From the NCBI RefSeq assembly GCF_018455725.1, contig NZ_JAHCLR010000004.1:121944-185943 (forward strand): DNA of 64,000 nucleotides. The letters are read 5' to 3'. This stretch comes from Mycolicibacter acidiphilus. GTDB lineage: Bacteria > Actinomycetota > Actinomycetes > Mycobacteriales > Mycobacteriaceae. The notes under the pieces were generated by a model. That model did not search any database, was not told the DNA's origin, and was given only the letters and a program-made list of their open reading frames with translations. Positions within the stretch are counted from its first letter, which is position 1; every line of letters begins with the position of its first letter. Of the stretch, positions 1-8,844 are shown one piece after another. Made by a program: the position numbers and the translations under genes.

Positions 1-1386
1 CCGGCCGTAGGTGTGCGCGCCGAAGTAGTCCCGCTGCCCCTGGATCAGCGCCGCCGGCAGCCGCTCGGCGCGCAGCCCGTCGTAGTAGGCCAGCGCCGAG
101 GAGAAGCCGGGGGTGGCGATCCCCAGGGCGACCGCGGTGGTCACCACCCGGCGCCAGCTGTCGATCGCCGACTCCACCGCCGTGCGGAAGTAGGGGGCGG
201 CCAGCAGCGTCGGCAGTTGCGGCTCGGCGTCGAACGCCTCCTTGATCCGGTTGAGGAATTTGGCCCGGATGATGCAGCCGCCGCGCCAGATCGTCGCCAG
301 GTCGCCGGGGCTGACGTCCCAGCCGTATTCGGCGCTGCCGGCCTGGATCTGGTTGAAGCCCTGGGCGTAGGCGACGATCTTCGAGGCGTACAGCGCCTGG
401 CGGACGTCCTCGGTGAACGTGGCGACGTCGGTGGGCCGCGCGCCGAGGGTGCCCGACGCCAGCCCGGCGCCGGCGCGCCGCTGCGGCACCGAGCCCGACA
501 GCGCCCGGGCGAACACCGCCTCGGCGATGCCGGTCACCGGCACCCCCAGGTCCAGGGCGGACTTCACCGTCCAGCGGCCGGTGCCCTTCTGCCCGGCCTC
601 GTCGACGATGACGTCCACCAGCGGCTTGCCGGTCTTGGCGTCCACCTGACGCAGCACCTCGGCGGTGATCTCCACCAGGTAGCTGTCCAGATCCCCGGCG
701 TTCCAGTCGGTGAACACGTCGGCGATGTCGGCCGCCGACAGCCCCAGCGCGTCGCGCAGCAGCTGGTAGGCCTCGCCGATCAGCTGCATGTCGGAGTACT
801 CGATGCCGTTGTGCACCATCTTGACGAAGTGCCCGGAGCCGTCCGGGCCGATGTGCGTGCAGCACGGCACCCCGTCGACGTGCGCGGAGATCTCCTCCAG
901 CAGCGGCCCCAGCGCCACATAGGACGCGGCCGGTCCGCCGGGCATGATCGCCGGCCCGTTCAGCGCGCCCTCCTCACCACCGGAGATGCCGGCGCCGACG
1001 AAGTGCAGGCCCCGGTCGGCCATCTCCTTCTCCCGCCGGATGGTGTCGGTGTACAGCGCATTGCCGCCGTCGATGATGATGTCGCCGGGCTCCATCGCAT
1101 CGGCCAGGTCGTTGATGACTGCGTCGGTGGCGGCGCCGGCCTGCACCATGATCAGCACCCGCCGCGGCTTCTCCAGCGCGGCAAGGAATTCCGGGATCGA
1201 TTCGGTGCGCACGAAGTTCCCGTCGGAACCGTGCTCGGCGAGCAGGGCGTCGGTCTTGGCGATCGACCGGTTGTGCAGCGCGACGGTGTAGCCGTGCCGG
1301 GCGAAGTTACGCGCGATGTTGGATCCCATGACGGCCAGACCGGTCACCCCGATCTGGGCGGTGCCGACAAGTTCCGACGCACTCAT
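1..1386 (-). CDS. gnd1: 6-phosphogluconate dehydrogenase (long, NADP-type), 3' end outside window
   Basis: This enzyme oxidatively decarboxylates 6-phosphogluconate to ribulose 5-phosphate in the cytosolic pentose phosphate pathway. Translation from the ATG at 1386 gives the N-terminal Rossmann signature GVTGLAVMGSNIARNFARHG and then the family segments DGGNALYTDT and GAGISGGEEGALNGPAIMPG. The 462 visible codons cover nearly the whole ~485-residue family length. The frame is still open at position 1 (last residues GAHTYGR), so about 20 C-terminal residues lie outside. It sits 36 bp downstream of the M56 peptidase gene, the same order as Rv1845c-Rv1844c of M. tuberculosis. A shorter, different 6PGDH is encoded at 41052-42071. 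The identification is secure. Confidence 0.95.
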   Translation of the reverse strand, partial: MSASELVGTAQIGVTGLAVMGSNIARNFARHGYTVALHNRSIAKTDALLAEHGSDGNFVRTESIPEFLAALEKPRRVLIMVQAGAATDAVINDLADAMEPGDIIIDGGNALYTDTIRREKEMADRGLHFVGAGISGGEEGALNGPAIMPGGPAASYVALGPLLEEISAHVDGVPCCTHIGPDGSGHFVKMVHNGIEYSDMQLIGEAYQLLRDALGLSAADIADVFTDWNAGDLDSYLVEITAEVLRQVDAKTGKPLVDVIVDEAGQKGTGRWTVKSALDLGVPVTGIAEAVFARALSGSVPQRRAGAGLASGTLGARPTDVATFTEDVRQALYASKIVAYAQGFNQIQAGSAEYGWDVSPGDLATIWRGGCIIRAKFLNRIKEAFDAEPQLPTLLAAPYFRTAVESAIDSWRRVVTTAVALGIATPGFSSALAYYDGLRAERLPAALIQGQRDYFGAHTYGR

Positions 1387-1422
1387 ACATTCGCCTTTCG
1401 GTGGGTGATCGGGGAACCCCGG

Positions 1423-2361
1423 CTACCGGGCGATCAGTCTGTGCAGTTCGGTCAGCCACGGTACCGCCAGCGCGATCGTCGGAACGGCCAGCACCCCGGC
1501 GGCGGTCGTGTACGCCAGTGCGGCCAGCGTCCGGCTGTTCCCCGGGCCGGACAGCCGGCGCACCCGCAGCACCGTGGTGGGACCACCGGCGGCCAAGGCG
1601 CCCGCCGGCGCGGCGGTCGACGCACACGTCACCAGGGCGCGGGCCAGGGGAGGGGCGCCGGCCACCCGCACGGCGGCGTCGTCGGCCAGCAGTTCGACCA
1701 GCAGGCGGACCGCGTCCAGCGCGCTGGCGCTGCGCACGAACCGGGGGAATGCGGTGTGCACCGCGGTGAACGCCTCCAGCACCAGGTCGTGGCGGGCGCG
1801 CAGGTGGGCGCGCTCATGGCTGAGCACCGCGGTCAATTCGGCGTCGCTCAGCGCGGTCAGTGTCCCGGCGCTGAGCACCACCCGACTGCGCACCCCGGGC
1901 AGGCAGTAGGCCAGCGGCTGCAGCACCTCCAGGATGCGCAGCCCGGCGGTGCGGCCGACGGCGGTGTCGCGCTCGATGCTGAGCAGGTCGACCAGCATGC
2001 GGTGCCGGGCCCGGCGGGCCCGGGTGCTGATCGCCCCGCGCACCGTCGTCACCGCCAGCCGGACACCGACCAGCACGGTCAGCATGAACACGGTGACGTA
2101 GAGCAGCCACAGTGGTAGGCCGAGGCGGTTGATGTCGCCGAGCAGCGTCGCCGTCGGCCGACCGTCCGGGCCGGGCATCAGCAGACGGCTGGCGATCGCG
2201 ATACCGGCGCTGAACGCCGACAGCACTGCGGCGATCGCGACGGCCTGCCACAGCACCAGTGCGGCGCGGGGTGCGTGCAGCGGCCAGTGCGCGCGCGCCA
2301 GCAACCCGGGGACCGGGCCGACCAGCAGCAGCGCGACGACGGTGAAGGCCAGCGCGGACAC
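1423..2361 (-). CDS. M56-family (BlaR1-like) membrane metallopeptidase
   Basis: This is an integral membrane zinc protease of the BlaR1/M56 type, expected to relay a signal by cleaving its partner repressor BlaI. The 312-residue product has hydrophobic segments near residues 1-20, 35-58 and 82-108. The zinc-binding motif HERAH is at residues 182-186, a likely third ligand Glu is in ELLADD near residue 223, and a C-terminal hydrophobic segment follows. It has no penicillin-binding sensor domain, so what it senses is unknown; the family architecture in mycobacteria is this short form. It begins 14 bp after the blaI stop codon and is almost certainly co-transcribed with it. It corresponds to Rv1845c. 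Confidence 0.88.
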   Translation of the reverse strand: MSALAFTVVALLLVGPVPGLLARAHWPLHAPRAALVLWQAVAIAAVLSAFSAGIAIASRLLMPGPDGRPTATLLGDINRLGLPLWLLYVTVFMLTVLVGVRLAVTTVRGAISTRARRARHRMLVDLLSIERDTAVGRTAGLRILEVLQPLAYCLPGVRSRVVLSAGTLTALSDAELTAVLSHERAHLRARHDLVLEAFTAVHTAFPRFVRSASALDAVRLLVELLADDAAVRVAGAPPLARALVTCASTAAPAGALAAGGPTTVLRVRRLSGPGNSRTLAALAYTTAAGVLAVPTIALAVPWLTELHRLIAR

Positions 2362-2375
2362 GCTGTCAGTCTCCC

Positions 2376-2792
2376 TTAGCGAGCGGTCCGACCGCCAGCG
2401 GGGACCTCGATCCGATGTTTGGACTCCAGTTCGTCGAGGGCCCGGCGCAGGGCGTCGGCTTCGTCGATCCCGACGCGCTCGACGAAGTGCACCAGTGCGG
2501 CCTGCCGGTCACCGGAGTCCGCGGCCTGATCCAGTGCCTCCACCATCAGCCCGGCGACCAGTTCGTCGCGGCCCCGCATCGGGGCGTAGCGGTGCGCCCG
2601 GTCGTCGCGGATCTGCGCGACCAGGTTCTTCTTCGCCAGCCGCTGCAGCACGGTCATCACCGTCGTGTACGCCAGATCGCGGTGCATCGCCAGTGCCTCG
2701 TGGACCTGGCGCACGGTCTGCGACTCGGGCACGGACCACAGGTGGTCCATCACCGCCCGCTCCAGATCCCCCAAACGCGTCAGCTTCGCCAT
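2376..2792 (-). CDS. blaI: BlaI/MecI-family transcriptional repressor
   Basis: This is a 138-residue winged-helix repressor of the BlaI family. In M. tuberculosis the orthologue Rv1846c controls beta-lactamase and respiratory genes. The N-terminal segment RLGDLERAVMDHLW and the recognition-helix region LAYTTVMTVLQRLAKKNLV (about residues 39-58) are typical of the family, and the C-terminal helical part supplies the dimer interface. It is followed after 14 bp by the M56 peptidase gene, forming the classical repressor/protease pair. A partial TACTAC-N5-GTCGTA dyad lies about 50 bp upstream, inside the end of the neighbouring gene, and may be an autoregulatory site. Confidence 0.9.
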   Translation of the reverse strand: MAKLTRLGDLERAVMDHLWSVPESQTVRQVHEALAMHRDLAYTTVMTVLQRLAKKNLVAQIRDDRAHRYAPMRGRDELVAGLMVEALDQAADSGDRQAALVHFVERVGIDEADALRRALDELESKHRIEVPAGGRTAR

Positions 2793-2826
2793 GTCCTATT
2801 CATTCCTCTGGGCAACGTCAGCCAGC

Positions 2827-3282
2827 CTACCCGTGGTTACTACCGGCCGTCGTACCAGATGCTGTGCGTCTGCTGCCGCGGGCCCGCTCGACAGCCACCG
2901 AAACCGTCAGTACCTGCGCGAATACCCGCTGCCCGGCGGTGGTGACGTCGACGGCCCGGCTGCCGGGGCGCCGCCGCACCCAGCCCGCGGTCTCGGCGCG
3001 AGCCAGCACCGCGGCACCGAGCGCCCCCGCCAGGTGCGGGCGGTGTTCGGTCCAGTCGACACAGCAGCGCAGCAGCGGCCGGGCCGACGCCGGCCGGTCG
3101 GCCAGCGCGCCCAGATCCACCCCGAGTTCGGCGAACACCGGGTCGGCCTGCGGCCCCAGCCGGCAGGTGCCGTCGACGACGAGGGCACCGCGGCGGAGCA
3201 GACCGTCGAAGACCGCGACGCCGAGCGCGCCGGCCAGGTGGTCGTAGCAGGTGCGGGCGGCGCACAGTTCCGGGCTGGGCAT
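2827..3282 (-). CDS. ArsR-like protein lacking the N-terminal HTH domain
   Basis: The 151-residue product resembles the C-terminal half of long ArsR-family regulators, with the typical sequence RTCYDHLAGALGVAVFDGL, then LDWTEHRPHLAGALGAA, then a final winged-helix-like strand ending in VTTAGQRVF. Full-length members carry about 100 more residues with the DNA-binding helix-turn-helix. Here no such segment can be read upstream, because the divergent thioesterase gene begins 45 bp away. The ATG at 3282 follows GGAG. It may be a stand-alone domain or the remains of a truncated regulator. Its stop lies 34 bp before blaI, so it could be the first gene of a blaI-M56 transcript. Confidence 0.6.
   Translation of the reverse strand: MPSPELCAARTCYDHLAGALGVAVFDGLLRRGALVVDGTCRLGPQADPVFAELGVDLGALADRPASARPLLRCCVDWTEHRPHLAGALGAAVLARAETAGWVRRRPGSRAVDVTTAGQRVFAQVLTVSVAVERARGSRRTASGTTAGSNHG
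2838..2854. promoter_or_regulatory. possible BlaI operator (imperfect dyad)
   Basis: TACTAC-CGGCC-GTCGTA forms an imperfect inverted repeat 38-46 bp upstream of the blaI start. Mycobacterial BlaI is known to bind TACTAC/GTAGTA-type dyads. This copy has one mismatch between arms and a spacer that may be one base off, so the call is tentative. Confidence 0.25.
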
Positions 3283-3327
3283 GACTCCAGTGTGCGTCGG
3301 CGGTCGCCGGCGGTGTAAACACAAGGC

Positions 3328-3747
3328 ATGGCCCCCACCGACGGCATCATGCCGGGCTACCGCTCACCCTTCGACGACGAGATCGGCCTGACCTTCACCG
3401 AACTGAGCCCCGACGGCGGCCGCGCGCGGCTGGAACTGCAGCCCAAACTGTGGCAGCCGACCGGGATCGTGCACGGTGGGGTGTACTGCTCGATCGTCGA
3501 AAGCGTCGCGAGTGTCTCCGCCTACACCTGGCTGAGCGCCAACGGCGGCGGAAACGTGGTGGGCGTCAACAACAACACCGACTTCCTGCGCGCCGTGTCC
3601 GCCGGCACCGTGTCCGCGACGTCCACGCCGATCCACCGCGGTCGCCGCCAGCAACTGTGGCTGGTGACGATCACCGACGACGACGAGCGGCTGATCGCCC
3701 GCGGTCAGGTGCGGTTGCAGAACCTCGAACCGGTGGATGGGGCTTAG
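3328..3747 (+). CDS. PaaI-family hotdog thioesterase
   Basis: This 139-residue single hotdog-fold protein probably hydrolyses acyl-CoA or aryl-CoA thioesters in the cytosol. The family signature GIVHGGVYCSIVES spans residues 46-59, with H49-G50-G51 and the likely catalytic acid E58, followed by VGVNNNTDFLRAV, which matches the substrate-binding strand of the PaaI/YdiI group. It corresponds to Rv1847. In M. tuberculosis the urease operon follows this gene, but here ndh follows directly, tail to tail, after only 27 bp. The physiological substrate cannot be deduced. Confidence 0.85.
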   Translation: MAPTDGIMPGYRSPFDDEIGLTFTELSPDGGRARLELQPKLWQPTGIVHGGVYCSIVESVASVSAYTWLSANGGGNVVGVNNNTDFLRAVSAGTVSATSTPIHRGRRQQLWLVTITDDDERLIARGQVRLQNLEPVDGA

Positions 3748-3774
3748 GCTCGCCACCCCCCCGGGCGCGTCGGC

Positions 3775-5163
3775 CTAGCTGACCGCGCGTTCGGCGGCGC
3801 CGCGCTGCGCCTCGGCCGCCAGCACCTCGAGCTGCTCCAGCCGGGTTCGGGCGAACGCCTGCTGCTCGGTGATCGTGAGCTGGCCGCGACGGTTGCTCAG
3901 GAACGTCACGTTCCAGGACAGCAGTGTGCTCAGCTTGCTCCGGAAGCCGACCAGGTAGATCAGGTGCAGCAGCAGCCAGGCCAGCCAGGCGAAGAAACCG
4001 CTGAACTCGATCGGGCCGATCTTGGTGACCGCGGAGAGCCGCGACACGGTGGCCATCGAACCCTTGTCCAGGTACTGGAACGGCTCCCGGTCCACCGGGT
4101 CGGCGCCGCCGAGTTCGGCCTTGATCGCGTTGGCGACGTGCTTGGCGCCCTGAATGGCACCCTGCGCCATGCCGGGCACGCCGTCGACCGCGGCCATGTC
4201 GCCGATGACGAAGACGTTCGGGTGGCCCGGCACCGACAGGTCCGGCTGCACCTTGACCCGGCCGGCGCGGTCGAGCTCCACCTCGGACTGCTCCGCGAGG
4301 TCCCGGCCCAGTGGGCTGGCCGCGACACCGGCGGACCACACCTTGCACTGCGATTCGATCCGCCGCGTGGTGCCGTCGTGATCCTTGACGGTCAGCCCGT
4401 TGCGGTCGACGTCGGTGACCATCGCCCCGAGCTGGATCTCCACGCCCATCTTCTGCAGCCGTTCGGCGGCTTTGCGGCCGAGCTTCTCGCCCATCGGCGG
4501 CAGCACCGCCGGGGCGGCGTCGAGCAGGATGACCCGCGCCTTGGTGGTGTCGATGTTCCGGAATGCGCCGTTGAGCGTGTAATTGGCCAATTCGGCGATC
4601 TGCCCGGCCATTTCGACGCCGGTCGGACCCGCGCCGACGACGGTGAAGGTCAGTAGTTTCTCGCGGCGCTCGGCGTCGCGGGAGCGCTCCGCCTGCTCGA
4701 ACGCGCTCAGGATGCGGCCGCGCAGTTCCAGGGCGTCGTCGATGGTCTTCATGCCCGGCGCGAACTCGGCGAACTGGTCGTTGCCGAAGTAGGACTGGCC
4801 GGCGCCGGCCGCGACGATCAGCGTGTCGTACGGGGTGTCGTAGGTGTGGCCGAGCACCTCCGAGGTGACGAACTTGCCGGCCAGATCGATCCGGGTCACG
4901 TCGCCGAGCAGCACCTGAGCGTTCTTCTGCTTGCGCAGCACCACCCGGGTGGAGGGCGCGATCTCACCCTCGGAGAGGATCCCGGTCGCCACTTGGTACA
5001 GCAGCGGCTGGAACAGGTGGTGGGTGGTGCGGGCGATCATCTTGACGTCGACGTCGGCCCGCTTGAGCTTCTTCGCCGCGGTCAGTCCACCGAACCCGGA
5101 TCCGATGATGACGACCTGGTGACGACGGCTGGTCGGCGCGGTGGAATCAGGCTGAGCATTCAT
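3775..5163 (-). CDS. ndh: type II NADH:quinone oxidoreductase
   Basis: This single-subunit, non-proton-pumping NADH dehydrogenase passes electrons from NADH via FAD to menaquinone at the inner face of the membrane. The 462-residue protein has an FAD-binding GSGFGG motif at 21-26, an NADH-binding VGAGPTG motif at 176-182, the family segment VFVIGDMAAVDGVPGMAQGA, and a C-terminal hydrophobic/amphipathic stretch (FFAWLAWLLLHLIYLVGF) expected to anchor it to the membrane. Length and sequence fit mycobacterial Ndh (Rv1854c). The gene is convergent with the thioesterase gene, and the SDR gene lies 119 bp upstream on the same strand. Confidence 0.95.
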   Translation of the reverse strand: MNAQPDSTAPTSRRHQVVIIGSGFGGLTAAKKLKRADVDVKMIARTTHHLFQPLLYQVATGILSEGEIAPSTRVVLRKQKNAQVLLGDVTRIDLAGKFVTSEVLGHTYDTPYDTLIVAAGAGQSYFGNDQFAEFAPGMKTIDDALELRGRILSAFEQAERSRDAERREKLLTFTVVGAGPTGVEMAGQIAELANYTLNGAFRNIDTTKARVILLDAAPAVLPPMGEKLGRKAAERLQKMGVEIQLGAMVTDVDRNGLTVKDHDGTTRRIESQCKVWSAGVAASPLGRDLAEQSEVELDRAGRVKVQPDLSVPGHPNVFVIGDMAAVDGVPGMAQGAIQGAKHVANAIKAELGGADPVDREPFQYLDKGSMATVSRLSAVTKIGPIEFSGFFAWLAWLLLHLIYLVGFRSKLSTLLSWNVTFLSNRRGQLTITEQQAFARTRLEQLEVLAAEAQRGAAERAVS

Positions 5164-5282
5164 GGAATTCGTATCGCTCCTCGACGGCGGCTGCGTTCAC
5201 CAATACGCTAGTCGACCCGGTTAGGCGCCGCCGAATTCGGCGCTTGTGGGATTAACCACTTGTGATGACCGCAGTCCTCGAA

Positions 5283-5954
5283 TTAGCCGAACTGAGCCAG
5301 TGCGCCGTGACTGACGTGCAGGGTCTGACCGGTGATGTGCCGAGCGGCCGGCGTGGTGAGGAACAGGGCCAGCCGGGCGAACTCCGCGGCCACCGTCGGC
5401 GGGGTACTGGTCAGCCCGTCGTAACCCGGCGTCGAGCCGGCGCCCGAGGCGACCGCGTTGACGGTGATCCCGCGGGTGCCGAACAGGCCGGCCTGGCCGG
5501 CGGTCCAATTCGACAGGGCCGCCTTGACGGCCGCGTCGGCGCTGCCGTCGCGCGGGTTCTCCGGCACCACCGACACGATCGACCCACCCGAGCGCAGGTG
5601 GTCGCCGATGGTCTGCACGGTCAGCACCGCCGACAGCACGGTCGCGTCCAGGGCGCTGCGCCACGCCGTGGCGTGGTCGGCCAGCGTGTAGGTGCGCGGG
5701 TCGCCGCCCTGCCAGCGGGGTGCCGGGACGTTGACGATGGTGTCGAGATGGTGGGGGAACAACCCGCGGGCGGCGAGCAGGCTCTCCGGGTCGGTGTTGT
5801 CGCAGACGACGGCGTTCGCGTCGAGTTCCTTGGCGACGACCTCCAGGTCGGGGCCCCGCATGCCCGCGAGTGTGACCTTGTGGCCGGCGTTGCTGAAACC
5901 TTCGGCAACCACGCGACCCAGCTCGGTGTCACCACCGGTGACCAGCACGTCCAT
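5283..5954 (-). CDS. SDR-fold oxidoreductase with degenerate active site
   Basis: This 223-residue Rossmann-fold protein belongs to the short-chain dehydrogenase superfamily. It has a nucleotide-binding turn TGGDTELG near the N-terminus and a C-terminal GQTLHVSHG like other SDR proteins. The catalytic YxxxK motif is altered: the conserved Lys is present in AAVKAALSNW, but the position four residues before it is Asp instead of Tyr. Classical reductase activity is therefore doubtful and a binding or regulatory role is possible. A GAGGAGG ribosome-binding site precedes the ATG at 5954. Position and length fit Rv1856c. It is divergent from modA. Confidence 0.8.
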   Translation of the reverse strand: MDVLVTGGDTELGRVVAEGFSNAGHKVTLAGMRGPDLEVVAKELDANAVVCDNTDPESLLAARGLFPHHLDTIVNVPAPRWQGGDPRTYTLADHATAWRSALDATVLSAVLTVQTIGDHLRSGGSIVSVVPENPRDGSADAAVKAALSNWTAGQAGLFGTRGITVNAVASGAGSTPGYDGLTSTPPTVAAEFARLALFLTTPAARHITGQTLHVSHGALAQFG

Positions 5955-6095
5955 CGGTTAGACCTCCTCGTATCGGCAGATATGTTACTGGACAGTAGGC
6001 CCGGATGGTCAATCGGCGGAGCGCGACACCGACACGATCCGGCCACGGTTGCCGCCACCGCGCAGCGTGGACTCCGTTTCGCTAGGGTGCGAGCC

Positions 6096-6854
6096 ATGTG
6101 GCGAGCCCGGATTCTGACCGTCGTGCTGTCCGGACTGCTGGCGGCGAGTCTGCCCGGGTGCGCCGGACCGCACCGGCAGCCGGCGTCGATCACGGTGTTC
6201 GCCGCCGCCTCGCTGCGGTCGACGTTCACCGAGATCGCCGAGCGGTTCCAGGCCGCACACCCGGGCGCGACGGTCGAGTTCAACTTCGGCGGCTCCTCCG
6301 ACCTGGCCACCCAGCTCATCGAGGGCGCCGACGCCGACGTCTTCGCCTCGGCCAACACCGCGCAGATGGACAAAGTCGTCCAGGCTCGCGGGCTGATCAG
6401 CCGGGAGGTGCCGTTCGCGACCAACACGCTGGTGATCGTCACCGCGCCAGGCAACCCGCACCGGGTGGCGTCGTTCGCCGACCTGGCCCGGCCCGGGCTG
6501 GCGGTCGTGGTCTGCCAGCGGCCGGTGCCGTGCGGCGCGGCGACCGGCAAGGTCGAGGCCGCCACCGGAGTCGACGTCCACGCGGTCAGCGAGGAACCGG
6601 ACGTCACCGACGTGCTCAACAAGGTCACCACCGGGCAGGCCGACGCCGGCGTCGTCTACCGCACCGACGCGATCGGCGCCGGCGGCAAGGTGGAGACCGT
6701 GGAATTCCCGGAGGCCGCGCAGGCCGTCAACACCTATCCGATCGGCCGGCCCAAAGACAGCGCGCACGCCGACCTGGCCGGTGAGTTCGTCGACCTGGTG
6801 ACCGGCGAACAGGGGCGGCAGATCCTCACCGCCGCCGGCTTCGGTAAGCCCTGA
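6096..6854 (+). CDS. modA: molybdate ABC transporter substrate-binding lipoprotein
   Basis: This protein captures molybdate outside the membrane and delivers it to ModBC. The 252-residue product starts with a signal sequence ending in a lipobox (SLPGC, Cys about residue 21) and continues with ITVFAAASLRSTFTEIA, FNFGGSSDLATQLIEGADADVFASA and a C-terminal QQGRQIL-like helix, all typical of ModA. A TAGGGT hexamer ends 7 bp before the ATG, suggesting a leaderless transcript. modB follows after 3 bp and modC overlaps modB, so modABC form one operon. It corresponds to Rv1857. Confidence 0.95.
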   Translation: MWRARILTVVLSGLLAASLPGCAGPHRQPASITVFAAASLRSTFTEIAERFQAAHPGATVEFNFGGSSDLATQLIEGADADVFASANTAQMDKVVQARGLISREVPFATNTLVIVTAPGNPHRVASFADLARPGLAVVVCQRPVPCGAATGKVEAATGVDVHAVSEEPDVTDVLNKVTTGQADAGVVYRTDAIGAGGKVETVEFPEAAQAVNTYPIGRPKDSAHADLAGEFVDLVTGEQGRQILTAAGFGKP

Positions 6855-6857
6855 GCG

Positions 6858-7652
6858 GTGGCGTTCCACCGGCCCACCGAACTGCCGCGCTGGGTGTACG
6901 TGCCGGCGGCGGTCGGTGCTGCGTTCGTCATCCTGCCGCTGGTGGGGATCGCCGTCCGTGTCGACTGGCCGCATTTCTGGGCGCTGATCAGCAGCCCGTC
7001 GGCGACGACAGCGCTGACGCTGAGCCTGAAGACCGCCGCGGCGAGCACGCTGCTCTGCCTGCTGCTGGGGGTGCCGATGGCGCTGGTGCTGGCCCGCAGC
7101 CGGGCCCGGGCGGTGCGCCTGCTGCGGCCGCTGGTGCTGTTGCCGCTGGTGCTGCCGCCGGTGGTGGGCGGCATCGCCCTGCTGTACGCGTTCGGCCGGC
7201 TGGGCCTGCTGGGCCGCTACCTGGACGCCGCCGGCATCCACATCGCGTTCACCACCACCGCCGTGGTGCTGGCCCAGACCTTCGTCTCGCTGCCGTTCCT
7301 GGTGATCGCGCTGGAGGGCGCGGCCCGCACCGCCGGCGCGGACTACGAGGTGGTGGCGGCGACGCTCGGCGCCGGCCGTAACACGGTGTGGTGGCGGGTG
7401 ACGCTGCCGCTGCTGACACCGGGCCTGATCTCCGGGGCGGTGCTGGCGTTCGCCCGGTCGCTGGGGGAGTTCGGGGCGACCCTGACCTTCGCCGGCTCCC
7501 GCGAAGGCGTCACCCGCACGTTGCCGCTGGCCATCTACCTGGAGCGGGTCACCGACGCCGACGCCGCGGCCGCGATGTCGCTGCTGCTGGTGGCGGTGGC
7601 CGCGGTGGTGGTCCTCGGGCTGGGCAGCCGCCGGCTGGCGGGAATCGGGTGA
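6858..7652 (+). CDS. modB: molybdate ABC transporter permease
   Basis: This is the inner-membrane channel subunit of the molybdate importer. The 264-residue protein has about five to six hydrophobic segments and the ABC-permease EAA-type loop [21 protein letters not shown], which contacts the ATPase ModC. It starts with GTG three bases after the modA stop and ends in a GTGA overlap with modC, so translation is probably coupled. It corresponds to Rv1858. Confidence 0.93.
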   Translation: MAFHRPTELPRWVYVPAAVGAAFVILPLVGIAVRVDWPHFWALISSPSATTALTLSLKTAAASTLLCLLLGVPMALVLARSRARAVRLLRPLVLLPLVLPPVVGGIALLYAFGRLGLLGRYLDAAGIHIAFTTTAVVLAQTFVSLPFLVIALEGAARTAGADYEVVAATLGAGRNTVWWRVTLPLLTPGLISGAVLAFARSLGEFGATLTFAGSREGVTRTLPLAIYLERVTDADAAAAMSLLLVAVAAVVVLGLGSRRLAGIG

Positions 7653-8773
7653 ACCCGGTGACGGCCGGGCTGCAGGTGCGGGCGGTGGTGGCCGGCCGCG
7701 GCCTGGACGTGCGGTTCGACGTCGCACCCGGTGAGGTGCTGGCGATCCTGGGGCCCAACGGCGCCGGGAAGTCGACGCTGCTGCACGTGCTGGCCGGTCT
7801 GCTCGCGCCGGACGAGGGCCGGGTAGCGGTCGGCGCACGGGTGCTGACCGACACCGCGACCGGGGTGCACGTCGGCACCGAGGACCGGCGGATCGGGCTG
7901 CTGCTGCAGGATCCGCTGCTGTTCCCGCACCTGAGCGTGGCCGGCAACGTCGCATTCGGGCCGCACAGCCGGCACCGCGGTGCGTCGCGGTCCGCCGCCC
8001 GGGCGGCCGCCCGGCGCTGGCTGCGGGCGGTCGACGCCGAGGATCTGGCCGAGCGGCGACCGCGCCGGCTCTCCGGCGGGCAGGCGCAGCGCGTCGCGAT
8101 CGCCCGCGCGCTGGCCGCCGAACCCGAGGTGCTGCTGCTCGACGAGCCGCTGTCCGGGCTCGACGTGGGGGCGGCGGCCGCGGTGCGCGCCGTGCTGCGC
8201 AGTGTGGTCGCCGGGACCGATCGGATGACGGTGCTGGTCACCCACGATCTGCTCGACGTGTTCGCGCTCGCCGACCGGGTGCTGGTGCTCGACGGGGGCC
8301 GGGTCGCCGAGATCGGTGCCACCGCCGAGGTGCTGGCGGCGCCGCGCAGCCGATTCGGTGCCCGGATCGCCGGGCTGAACCTGGTCAGCGGCGTGCTGGA
8401 TGCCGACGGCACGCTGCACACCTGGTGGGGGCAGTGCTGGCACGGGGTCGCCGACGACGAACTCGCCGCGGGCCGGCCGGCCGTCGCGGTCTGCACTCCG
8501 CACGCGGTGGCGGTGTACCGGCAGCCGCCGGAACACGGCAGCCCGCGGAACCTGTTCGAGGTGACGGTGGCCGAACTCGATGCGCGCGGCGCCGCGATCC
8601 AGGTGCGGGCCGTCGAGCAGCCGGACGGGACGCCCGGCCTGGCCGCCGACATCACCGCCGACGCCGCCGCCGAGCTGAAACTGGCGCCCGGGGACAGCGT
8701 CTGGTTCGGGGTGAAGGCGCAGGAGGTGACGCTGCGGGCGTCGGCCGCGCCGCGTGCCGCGGACGACGGCTGA
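7649..8773 (+). CDS. modC: molybdate ABC transporter ATP-binding protein
   Basis: This ATPase subunit powers molybdate uptake. The 374-residue protein has Walker [10 protein letters not shown] near residues 31-39, the signature LSGGQAQR, Walker [11 protein letters not shown] and the switch His in LVTHD. A C-terminal TOBE-type domain follows, ending around [14 protein letters not shown], which usually binds molybdate for feedback control. The GTG start overlaps the modB stop (GTGA). An alternative GTG lies three codons downstream. It corresponds to Rv1859. Confidence 0.95.
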   Translation: MNPVTAGLQVRAVVAGRGLDVRFDVAPGEVLAILGPNGAGKSTLLHVLAGLLAPDEGRVAVGARVLTDTATGVHVGTEDRRIGLLLQDPLLFPHLSVAGNVAFGPHSRHRGASRSAARAAARRWLRAVDAEDLAERRPRRLSGGQAQRVAIARALAAEPEVLLLDEPLSGLDVGAAAAVRAVLRSVVAGTDRMTVLVTHDLLDVFALADRVLVLDGGRVAEIGATAEVLAAPRSRFGARIAGLNLVSGVLDADGTLHTWWGQCWHGVADDELAAGRPAVAVCTPHAVAVYRQPPEHGSPRNLFEVTVAELDARGAAIQVRAVEQPDGTPGLAADITADAAAELKLAPGDSVWFGVKAQEVTLRASAAPRAADDG

Positions 8774-8844
8774 GCCCGACACGCCCTGCGGCGGTTGGCG
8801 AGTCCTGCTTGCGTAGCGGTGTCAACCCGGTAGGTTTTCCTGCC

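Noticed and set aside
13-2118. 701-codon plus-strand frame over gnd1 and the M56 gene
   Set aside because: It is antisense to two well-identified genes and its translation is Arg/Gly/Gln-rich with no family signature.
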